Origin: an uncultured Ruminococcus sp.
GTDB taxonomy: Bacteria > Bacillota > Clostridia > Oscillospirales > Acutalibacteraceae
Length of the DNA: 5,237 nucleotides
Reading direction: 5' to 3'
Assembly: GCA_902803035.1 (NCBI GenBank)
Contig: CADCON010000042.1
Span: 1-5,237 of the forward strand
In this document: piece by piece, positions 1-5,237 of the stretch
Layout of the letters: each line of letters opens with the position of its first letter
Numbering within the stretch: the first letter of the stretch is position 1
Translations under genes and position numbers: made by a program
The notes under the pieces: model-generated
The model's database searches: none
What the model saw: only the letters and a program-made list of their open reading frames with translations
Told to the model about the DNA's origin: nothing

Positions 1-2617
1 CCGGCGGCGTGGTGACCCATTTCACCGCCTTTGCCTTGGTCCTGATGATGACGCGCGCCGACGCCGATTGTCCGCTTGACGTGCTGACGCGGAGCGTCGT
101 TTCGCCCTGCCTGAGTCCCGTGATCACACCTTTCGCATTCACGGACGCCACTTCCGGATCATCGACCGTCCAGTTGATCGTTTCCGTCGCGTCACCGTCG
201 TAAACCGCCTTGACGGTGGTCTGGTCGCCGATGTATAGTTCAATGTGTTCCCTGCTCAGCGAAAGGCTGGCTCCCGGACGGGTCACCTTGACGATGGCGT
301 AGGCAAAGACGCCCCCTCCGTTGAGATGCGCGTTGACTCTGGTTTCTCCCGCACGCAGCGCCGTCAGATGGCCGTCGTTGTCAATGGACACAATGGAGGG
401 GTTCTCCGATTCCCATGTCACAGCCGACGGGTCTACTCCGACCAGCGTGAAGACGTCGGTTTCGCCCTCCTGGTATTCCCCCGAAATTCCGGTGATTTTC
501 CCGCGCTCACTGTGGACAAGGATATCATCGACGCGCACATCGCACGGCGTGCCGTAATCATCGCTGCCCACATACTTGCAGTAGATTTTGGTCGTTCCGC
601 CCGACACGGCGGTGACGTTGCCGTCCTGATCCACCGAAGCGATCTCCGGATTCTCCGAAATCCACTCGATGGCTCCCTCGCCGTTCAGTCTGGTCGCGGT
701 CAGCTTTTTCGTGGGGTGGAGATCCCATGAGCGGATATCGAACCACAGGAAATAACTATCCAGCAGAACCGGCGATCCCTCCACATGGAAGGTATAGGGC
801 GCGCTCGACAATTCCTGATAGCCGTCATGGTCGAGAATCGCGGTGACGACCGCTTCATAGTCGCCCGGCAGGGGGGTCAATTGATAATAATTATATCGCA
901 GGATCTCTTTGCCGGTGTCGGGGTCATAATCGCATGATGACAAACAGGTGCTGAAATCTCTTTCGTCCCTCTCCTCATCGACAACCGTCTCTCCGTTTCT
1001 CCTGATCAGAATACGAAAGCGGTCGGGTATATGATCCATCTGAGAGAATTTGATCCGTATCCCCTCCTTGAAGGGATAGACGGTTTCCGTATTATAGATG
1101 GTCATCTGGTTGTTACCGAAGCCGAACGACAAAAAGCCGTTCCCGCCGACGCCGCAGCCGGAAGTCTCTCTGACGCCGGTTTCGTCTACCGCGTAGATTT
1201 GGTAGGAGTAATTGCCGTGGGAAGGAACCCCGTAGGCGGCGGTGGAGAAATCAAACCATGTGTCATGGACAATCGTATCGATGAACGATACCACGCTTCC
1301 GTCATTCCTGCCGGAGGGTTTCCACATGACGACCCGGTAACCGGTCGCGTAGGTGACCGGATCCCACGTGATGCGCGCGGTCGCGCCGACGGGGTAATAC
1401 GGGTTCATCAGCGTGATGACCGGCTCGGGAAGCCTCGTGTCGGTATATGCCTGTTGGGACAGCTGGGGATATTGCATAGTATTCGTCAAAGGTGTCGTTA
1501 CCACATTCCCTGAGGGGACGTGATTATTTCTGAAGCTCTTGCCGTTGATGACGGTTTGGTCTCCCACCAGGAAATAATCGTGATCATACACATCGTCGTC
1601 GTCCCACGTGGAGTCGACCGCGTACCACCCGCCGTCCTCCATCTGGACGAAATTCCACATATGGTTGCCGCCGTTTGCGGTTCCGCCAACGCACACGCAG
1701 GGAATGTCCAGCGCGTCACACAGCATTTTGAACGCCCTGGAATAGCCCTCGCACACAAAGGTCCCTCTGCCCGTGAAAAGCGGCGCGGGGGTGAAGGCGT
1801 AGCCAAGCTGCCGGTATTCCTCATCGCTGGAAATGTACAGCGCGTCGTAATTGTAGACCGAGTGCTCGCACACGTAGTCGTGCGCCGCCATGAGCGTGTC
1901 GTAACGGGAGGCGGAAGCGCGGCTGCTCCTGATGGCGTTTACCGCCGCCGTATAGCCGCTGCTCACCGCGCCGCGCTCGGCGTAGTCGCCCTCGTACGCG
2001 CCCGCGCCGGTGATCCAGAGGGTGTCTATCGGGGCGTACGGGTCGCCCACCGTATAGCTGGGAAAATAATAATTGTATCCGAATCCTCTGACCCAGTAGA
2101 CCTCCGGATGGTCAAACGAGAAAGCGGCATACGCGCTGCACACGACGTCCAGAAGCGGCGATATGCATAACGAGCCTTTCCCCCAGACCTGGTCGGAATA
2201 ATCTATCTTCATCTGGAAGGGAGGATCGAAATTGAGGGTGAACGTCTCGTCCGCAGGTCTTTTGTTCACCACATACTGCTGGTAGAACGCGTTGTAAACC
2301 TGCTTTTCCTCCGCAGTGAGCTGCTGCTTATACGACCCGGAGAAATGCCCGTCCTTCATGAAATTGGTGTCCTTGCTGCGGATCACCGCCGGCAGATTCG
2401 AGGTCAGGAAGCCGGGGAATTCCTGATGGTCCATCTTCCCTCCCGGTACGACCTCCGGCACCGCCTGCTCCGACGCGGATACCGCAATGTCCGACGGCGA
2501 TACATTCTCCGACGCGCTCACGCCGAGGAAGACCGCCGCTCCCGCCAGCGCCATGGCAATCAATGCCGAAATCAGCGCGGTTTTCACGAATCTTTTACTT
2601 ATTCGTGGCTTCAACAT
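1..2617 (-). CDS. Secreted transglutaminase-like protein with Ig-like (Big_2) repeats, C-terminus beyond the window
   Basis: The frame is open from ATG at 2617 to the left edge: 872 codons, no stop, so the C-terminus is missing. Residues 1-35 form a signal peptide: basic N-terminus (KPRISKR), a hydrophobic stretch from about 13 to 33, and a plausible cleavage site after VSA. A Ser/Ala-rich linker follows, with VSASE occurring twice (33-37 and 46-50). About 90-200 resembles the helical domain that often precedes such cores (LTAEEKQVYNAF; FDHPEVYWV). The transglutaminase-like core covers about 235-350, with an apparent triad of Cys289 (FVCEGYS), His319 (NHMWNF) and Asp335 (AVDSTWD). Next come fibronectin-III-like segments (about 395-490 and 500-605). 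Three Ig-like repeats follow, around Trp652, Trp735 and Trp816, each with a W-x(4)-[ND]PxxxS[VI] pattern. This suggests surface or extracellular protein or peptidoglycan-peptide processing; some family members are proteases rather than cross-linkers. The substrate is unknown. A surface anchor may lie beyond the window. Confidence 0.9.
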   Translation of the reverse strand, partial: MLKPRISKRFVKTALISALIAMALAGAAVFLGVSASENVSPSDIAVSASEQAVPEVVPGGKMDHQEFPGFLTSNLPAVIRSKDTNFMKDGHFSGSYKQQLTAEEKQVYNAFYQQYVVNKRPADETFTLNFDPPFQMKIDYSDQVWGKGSLCISPLLDVVCSAYAAFSFDHPEVYWVRGFGYNYYFPSYTVGDPYAPIDTLWITGAGAYEGDYAERGAVSSGYTAAVNAIRSSRASASRYDTLMAAHDYVCEHSVYNYDALYISSDEEYRQLGYAFTPAPLFTGRGTFVCEGYSRAFKMLCDALDIPCVCVGGTANGGNHMWNFVQMEDGGWYAVDSTWDDDDVYDHDYFLVGDQTVINGKSFRNNHVPSGNVVTTPLTNTMQYPQLSQQAYTDTRLPEPVITLMNPYYPVGATARITWDPVTYATGYRVVMWKPSGRNDGSVVSFIDTIVHDTWFDFSTAAYGVPSHGNYSYQIYAVDETGVRETSGCGVGGNGFLSFGFGNNQMTIYNTETVYPFKEGIRIKFSQMDHIPDRFRILIRRNGETVVDEERDERDFSTCLSSCDYDPDTGKEILRYNYYQLTPLPGDYEAVVTAILDHDGYQELSSAPYTFHVEGSPVLLDSYFLWFDIRSWDLHPTKKLTATRLNGEGAIEWISENPEIASVDQDGNVTAVSGGTTKIYCKYVGSDDYGTPCDVRVDDILVHSERGKITGISGEYQEGETDVFTLVGVDPSAVTWESENPSIVSIDNDGHLTALRAGETRVNAHLNGGGVFAYAIVKVTRPGASLSLSREHIELYIGDQTTVKAVYDGDATETINWTVDDPEVASVNAKGVITGLRQGETTLRVSTSSGQSASARVIIRTKAKAVKWVTTPP

Positions 2618-2627
2618 AATCAATCAA

Positions 2628-2633
2628 TCCTTT
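2628..2633 (-). promoter_or_regulatory. Ribosome binding site of the transglutaminase-like gene
   Basis: On the minus strand AAAGGA lies 10 bases before the ATG at 2617, slightly long but workable. The spacer is made of GATT repeats (three copies overlapping the end of the SD). The site supports this ATG, which also gives a complete signal peptide. Confidence 0.65.
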
Positions 2634-2675
2634 CAAATCGTTTTTTCATTCGCCGGATATTATCCTTCTCTTATC

Positions 2676-2703
2676 ATTATAGACATTTTTCCGGAATAGT
2701 CAA
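2676..2703 (-). promoter_or_regulatory. Sigma-A promoter of the transglutaminase-like gene
   Basis: The minus strand reads TTGACT (2703-2698), a 16-base spacer, then a perfect TATAAT (2681-2676). The -35 box matches the consensus at five of six positions. Transcription should begin near 2669, giving a leader of about 50 bases before the ATG at 2617. An 11-base near-perfect palindrome (GGATAATATCC, minus strand, 2665-2655) falls just after the expected start, where a repressor could bind; that role is speculative. This promoter implies the secreted protein is transcribed independently of the S66 peptidase gene upstream. Confidence 0.75.
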
Positions 2704-2798
2704 GAAATAATATGGTGAAAATAGCGATTATGTGGCAATAAGAAGCGGATTGTGTGATAAATTCGTGGTGAAGATATCAATTTGAATCATGTTGCGCG
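2704..2798. other. AT-rich intergenic DNA, no gene seen
   Basis: This stretch lies between the stop codon of the S66 peptidase gene and the promoter of the secreted-protein gene. It is clearly more AT-rich than the flanking genes. I see no convincing terminator hairpin with a T-run, no RNA gene and no credible small reading frame with a ribosome site. A four-base stem (CGCG-TAA-CGCG) overlaps the stop codon of the peptidase gene but has no T-run after it. Confidence 0.5.
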
Positions 2799-3734
2799 TT
2801 ACGCGGGACAGAAAACTATGCGGCTTTCCTCTAAACAAGCCGAAATTTCGGCATTCTGCCCAAGCGGGAGGAAGGTTGACGGCACACTGTGCCCGCACTG
2901 AAGCCCCGCTATGACCGGAATGCCCAGCGGTTCGAGCGCGTTCCGGAGCGTCATTTCAACCGGCATATCCTCCGGCGCGGCACAGTCCTTCCATGTGCCG
3001 AGAATCACGCCCCGGCAGCCTTCCAGTATGCCGCTGTGCTTCATGTGCAGAAGACTGCGGTCTATCGCGTAGGCGTATTCCCCCACGTCCTCCAGAAAGA
3101 GTATCTTCCCACGGCAGTCCAATTGGTAGGGCGTTCCTGCCGTGTGGGCGATGATGGTCAGATTGCCCCCCGTGAGCCTTCCCTCCGCACGCCCCTCAAA
3201 GACGCACCGGAGCGGCGCGCCAGCGTTCCTTCCGGGACACGAACCGCCGCATTCCCCGTACCAGCGGCCCGCCAGCGCGTCCGCCAGCGCGCTCTGGGTG
3301 AATGTGTCCTCCCGGAAATTCGCCGCCGCCGGCATCGGGGCGTGGAAGGTCGCCAGCCCGCACCGCTGGTTGAGCAGTATGTGCAGCGCGGTCGCGTCGC
3401 TGAAGCCGGTGAAGAGCTTCGGGTGACGCCTTATCATGTCGTAATCCAGCCGCTCCGCCAGCCGCGCGCCGCCGTAGCCGCCCCGCACCACTACCACCGC
3501 GCGGATTTCAGGGTCGGCAAAAGCGCGGTTGACGTCCCCCGCCCGCAGCGCGTCGTCCCCCGCCAGAAATCCATGCCGCGCCCGGCAGGAGGGGTATATT
3601 TCCGGCTCGTAGCCCAGACCGGCGATGAATTGCGCGGCGTATTCCAGACGTTCCGGCAGCACCGGCGCGCAGGGCGCGATCAGCGCGGCTTTGTCCCCCC
3701 GCCGCAGCGGGGCGGGTATGAGCGTTTCTGTCAT
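2799..3734 (-). CDS. S66-family peptidase (LD-carboxypeptidase / MccF-like)
   Basis: The product is 311 residues, typical of family S66, which includes LdcA (removes the terminal D-Ala from murein tetrapeptides at an L,D bond during peptidoglycan recycling) and MccF (microcin C7 resistance). Landmarks: IAPCAP near the N-terminus (19-24), the RGGYGGARL motif (84-92), the nucleophile elbow TGFSDATAL with Ser112, GGNL, LFLEDVGE with Glu215, and GHSVPSTFLPLG with His282. The Ser-Glu-His spacing closely matches Pseudomonas aeruginosa LdcA (115, 217, 285) as I recall it, so the enzyme should be active. There is no signal peptide, so it is cytoplasmic. The start at 3734 is chosen because a good SD precedes it and because MTETLIPAPLRRGDKAALIAP is a typical family N-terminus. 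An in-frame start at 3959 would overlap metK and adds a non-family sequence. LdcA and MccF-like roles cannot be separated from sequence alone; peptidoglycan recycling is the default. Confidence 0.93.
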   Translation of the reverse strand: MTETLIPAPLRRGDKAALIAPCAPVLPERLEYAAQFIAGLGYEPEIYPSCRARHGFLAGDDALRAGDVNRAFADPEIRAVVVVRGGYGGARLAERLDYDMIRRHPKLFTGFSDATALHILLNQRCGLATFHAPMPAAANFREDTFTQSALADALAGRWYGECGGSCPGRNAGAPLRCVFEGRAEGRLTGGNLTIIAHTAGTPYQLDCRGKILFLEDVGEYAYAIDRSLLHMKHSGILEGCRGVILGTWKDCAAPEDMPVEMTLRNALEPLGIPVIAGLQCGHSVPSTFLPLGQNAEISACLEESRIVFCPA

Positions 3735-3740
3735 GATTGA

Positions 3741-3747
3741 TCCCTTC
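3741..3747 (-). promoter_or_regulatory. Ribosome binding site that fixes the S66 peptidase start
   Basis: The minus strand carries GAAGGGA six bases before the ATG at 3734. This near-ideal placement decides against the longer in-frame start inside metK. Confidence 0.75.
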
Positions 3748-3765
3748 GCTTTCTTCGTTCTTCTC

Positions 3766-3783
3766 AATGATATATATATCATT
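3766..3783. promoter_or_regulatory. 18-bp perfect palindrome upstream of the S66 peptidase gene
   Basis: AATGATATATATATCATT reads the same on both strands. It lies about 32 bases before the start codon at 3734, between the metK terminator and the SD of the peptidase gene. Its TATATA core could serve as a -10 box, for example 3778-3773 on the minus strand, but the hexamer 17 bases further upstream (TCATCA) is a poor -35. The symmetry and position suit a dimeric regulator's operator overlapping the promoter. The function is inferred, and an alternating AT run is also prone to chance symmetry. Confidence 0.35.
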
Positions 3784-3800
3784 CCGCGCGCCGTTTGATG

Positions 3801-3843
3801 AAAACAAGAACCCCTCCGCTGCCGGTGGGAAAGCGGAGAGGTT
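3801..3843 (-). terminator. Intrinsic terminator downstream of metK
   Basis: On the minus strand AACCTCTCCGCT (3843-3832) pairs with AGCGGAGGGGTT (3820-3809) in a 12-bp stem with one G-T wobble and an 11-base loop. It is followed by a T-rich tail (CTTGTTTT, 3808-3801). It begins about 50 bases after the metK stop codon and should separate metK transcription from the peptidase gene. The opposite strand has only a poor T-run, so I call it one-directional. Confidence 0.85.
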
Positions 3844-3892
3844 CCGGTCATTTCATTCTGATTGTCCCCGATCGCGGGAAGACGCGCGCCTG

Positions 3893-5107
3893 TCAGCCCT
3901 GCGCGGCTTCCTCCCGCACTGCTTCGAGCAGCGGCTGCACCTTGTCGGTCTTCTCCCACGGCACATTCAGGTCGGTTCTGCCCATGTGTCCGTAGGCCGC
4001 AAGCCGGCGGTATATCGGGCAGCGCAGGTCCAGATCACGGATAATCGCCGCCGGGCGCAGGTCAAATACTTTTCCGACAGCATCCGAGAGAATGCTGTCC
4101 GCTGCCTTGCCGGTGCCGAAGGTGTCCACAAAAATCGATACCGGATGCGCCACGCCGATCGCGTAGGCTATCTGAATTTCGCATTTGTCCGCCAGCCCCG
4201 CCGCGACGATATTCTTGGCTATGTAACGCGCCATGTACGCCCCCGAACGGTCCACCTTGGTCGGGTCCTTGCCGGAAAACGCGCCGCCGCCGTGGCGGGA
4301 ATAGCCGCCGTAGGTGTCCACGATGATCTTGCGCCCGGTCAGGCCTGAGTCGCCCTGCGGCCCCCCTACCACAAATCGCCCCGTCGGATTGACGAAGATT
4401 TTCAGCCGGTTGTCTACCAGCTCAGCGGGAAGCGTCGGCATGATCACCTTCTCGATCACGTCCGCGCGTATCTGCCGCAGCGCCGCCGTCGCGGAATGCT
4501 GCGTGGAAACCACCACCGTATCGATCCGCACCGGGCGGTTGTTTTCGTCGTATTCTACCGTCACCTGCGTCTTGCCGTCCGGCTGGAGGTACGGTATGAT
4601 TCCGTCCTTCCGCACCTGCGCCAGCTTCTTCGCCATTTTGTGCGCGAGCGATATCGGCAGCGGCATCAGCTCTTCCGTTTCGTTGCAGGCAAAGCCGAAC
4701 ATCATGCCCTGATCCCCCGCCCCGATTCTGTCAATTTCGCTGTCGCTCAGTCCGTTCTGCACCTCGTTGGATTGATTGACGCCCATCGCGATGTCCGGCG
4801 ACTGCGCGTCGATCGAGGTCACAACCGCGCAGGTGTTGCCGTCAAAGCTCGCTTCGTGGCTGTTGTAGCCTATTCCGATGATCACGTCCCGCGCGATTTT
4901 CGGGATGTCTACATAGCAGTCCGCCGTGATCTCTCCCATGACCGACACAAAGCCTGTCGTCACCGTCGTTTCGCAGGCGACGTGCGCGCCGGGATCCTTC
5001 TCCAGTATCGCGTCGAGAACCGCGTCCGAAATCTGGTCGCATACCTTATCCGGATGCCCCTCCGTCACCGATTCCGACGTAAATAAATAATGCCCTTTTG
5101 TATTCAT
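3893..5107 (-). CDS. metK: S-adenosylmethionine synthetase (methionine adenosyltransferase)
   Basis: This cytoplasmic enzyme makes S-adenosylmethionine from ATP and methionine, releasing phosphate and pyrophosphate; it supplies methyl groups and polyamine and radical-SAM chemistry. The 404-residue product is complete. It shows the N-terminal FTSESVTEGHPDKVCDQISDA block (His18 and Asp20 at the ATP site), Glu46, Glu59 and Gln102 at positions equivalent to E. coli Glu42, Glu55 and Gln98, signature 1 GAGDQGMMFGFA (129-140) and signature 2 GGGAFSGKDPTK (273-284). The C-terminus has the usual YGHMGRTDLNVPWEKTDKV. The segment before signature 1 has the Firmicutes-type length. ATG at 5107 is preferred over ATG at 5116, because the SD ends one base before the latter. 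The latter would add only three residues. It is followed by an intrinsic terminator, so it is probably monocistronic or the last gene of its unit. No catalytic residue appears to be missing. Confidence 0.98.
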   Translation of the reverse strand: MNTKGHYLFTSESVTEGHPDKVCDQISDAVLDAILEKDPGAHVACETTVTTGFVSVMGEITADCYVDIPKIARDVIIGIGYNSHEASFDGNTCAVVTSIDAQSPDIAMGVNQSNEVQNGLSDSEIDRIGAGDQGMMFGFACNETEELMPLPISLAHKMAKKLAQVRKDGIIPYLQPDGKTQVTVEYDENNRPVRIDTVVVSTQHSATAALRQIRADVIEKVIMPTLPAELVDNRLKIFVNPTGRFVVGGPQGDSGLTGRKIIVDTYGGYSRHGGGAFSGKDPTKVDRSGAYMARYIAKNIVAAGLADKCEIQIAYAIGVAHPVSIFVDTFGTGKAADSILSDAVGKVFDLRPAAIIRDLDLRCPIYRRLAAYGHMGRTDLNVPWEKTDKVQPLLEAVREEAAQG

Positions 5108-5117
5108 TTCCTTCATT

Positions 5118-5124
5118 CTCCTTT
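5118..5124 (-). promoter_or_regulatory. metK: Ribosome binding site of metK, with two candidate starts
   Basis: The minus strand has AAAGGAG. It lies one base before the ATG at 5116, which is too close for efficient initiation, and 10 bases before the ATG at 5107, which is acceptable. This is why 5107 is chosen. The same bases may pair with the CUCC repeats upstream in the leader. Confidence 0.7.
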
Positions 5125-5136
5125 ACGTTTTTTAAA

Positions 5137-5172
5137 GTGTGGAGTGTGGAGTGTGGAGTGTGGAGTTGTGGA
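5137..5172. repeat. Tandem 7-bp repeat (GTGTGGA) in the metK leader
   Basis: On the plus strand four exact copies of GTGTGGA (5137-5164) are followed by an 8-base variant, GTTGTGGA (5165-5172). The array lies 30 bases upstream of the preferred metK start. Seen from the metK mRNA it is a run of TCCACAC units. Such short arrays can change copy number by slippage and may belong to a dispersed intergenic repeat. Confidence 0.9.
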
Positions 5173-5218
5173 GCGCTTCGCGCTGAAATTATAACGCTCG
5201 CATTCGCTCGCTTTTTTT
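5172..5218. repeat. Short hairpin, direct repeat and T-run next to the tandem array
   Basis: On the plus strand AGCGC-TTC-GCGCT (5172-5184) forms a perfect five-base stem with a three-base loop. Two copies of CGCTCGC (5195-5201 and 5205-5211) and then seven T (5212-5218) follow. Together with the adjacent GTGTGGA array the block looks like a composite intergenic repeat rather than a classic terminator, since no stem lies directly before the T-run. Whether it recurs elsewhere in the genome cannot be seen here. Confidence 0.5.
5188..5193 (-). promoter_or_regulatory. Possible -10 box for metK
   Basis: The minus strand reads TATAAT here, about 80 bases before the metK start. The hexamer 17 bases upstream (AAAAAG) does not resemble TTGACA, and no extended -10 TG is present, so the promoter is uncertain. 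It would give a leader of about 75 bases that includes the tandem repeat. Confidence 0.3.
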
Positions 5219-5237
5219 ATGGGAAGTGTACGGCTCA

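Noticed and set aside
245..2170. Plus-strand open frames at 245-730, 1031-1513 and 1520-2170
   Set aside because: They lie opposite the continuous transglutaminase/Ig-like gene, which has clear domains, a signal peptide and a promoter. Their Arg/Val/His-rich products look like antisense translations of GC-rich codons.
2787..2812. Possible terminator after the S66 peptidase gene
   Set aside because: Only a four-base CGCG stem around the stop codon is visible, and no T-run follows it.
2889..3740. Long plus-strand frame of 283 codons opposite the S66 peptidase gene
   Set aside because: The minus strand encodes a complete peptidase with its triad. The plus-strand product is Arg/Pro/Val-rich with no recognisable family.
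3508..3807. Minus-strand frame of 99 codons overlapping the peptidase start
   Set aside because: It is a frame-shifted reading of the peptidase N-terminal region and its upstream DNA, with no ribosome site or known domain.
3735..3959. Longer start of the S66 peptidase at 3959
   Set aside because: It would run through the metK terminator and into the metK 3' end, adds an Arg/Gly/Ser-rich segment unlike the family, and ignores the good SD before 3734.
3737..5086. Plus-strand frames at 3737-4348, 4314-4712 and 4496-5086
   Set aside because: All lie largely opposite metK, which is unmistakable. The products have no family features.
5171..5218. Plus-strand intrinsic terminator before the T-run at 5212
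   Set aside because: The only compact hairpin (5172-5184) is 27 bases away from the T-run, and the bases next to the T-run are a direct, not inverted, repeat.

Overview
The window comes from a bacterium with GC-rich coding sequence and Gram-positive-style signals: purine-rich Shine-Dalgarno (SD) sites, a sigma-A type promoter, AT-rich intergenic DNA and an intrinsic terminator. The methionine adenosyltransferase is of the Firmicutes type, and the secreted transglutaminase/Ig-like protein is of a kind common in gut Clostridia. My best guess is a GC-rich member of Clostridia (Oscillospiraceae or Christensenellales-like), possibly from a metagenome. This is inferred from protein style only.

All three genes lie on the minus strand and are read from right to left. 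(1) From 5107 to 3893 is metK, S-adenosylmethionine synthetase. It is complete and is followed by a strong intrinsic terminator at about 3801-3843. Its upstream DNA, to the window edge, holds a 7-bp tandem repeat, a small hairpin and a short direct repeat; no SAM riboswitch is recognisable there. (2) From 3734 to 2799 is a complete cytoplasmic peptidase of family S66 (LD-carboxypeptidase/MccF-like) with its Ser-Glu-His triad intact. An 18-bp perfect palindrome lies just upstream of it. (3) From 2617 to the left edge is a large secreted protein cut off by the window. It has a signal peptide, a transglutaminase-like core with a Cys-His-Asp triad, fibronectin-III-like segments and at least three bacterial Ig-like (Big_2) repeats. 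It has its own clear sigma-A promoter.

The genes are co-directional but do not look like one operon. The metK terminator and the promoter of the secreted gene divide the region into separate transcription units. The S66 peptidase would act on peptidoglycan peptides in the cytoplasm and the transglutaminase-like protein would act at the cell surface, so both may have cell-envelope roles, but nothing here shows that they cooperate.

No mobile element, CRISPR array, RNA gene or evident new defence system is visible. The most interesting points are the architecture of the secreted protein, the repeat-rich metK leader with a possible SD-sequestering fold, and the operator-like palindrome. Many long plus-strand reading frames are antisense shadows of the GC-rich genes.
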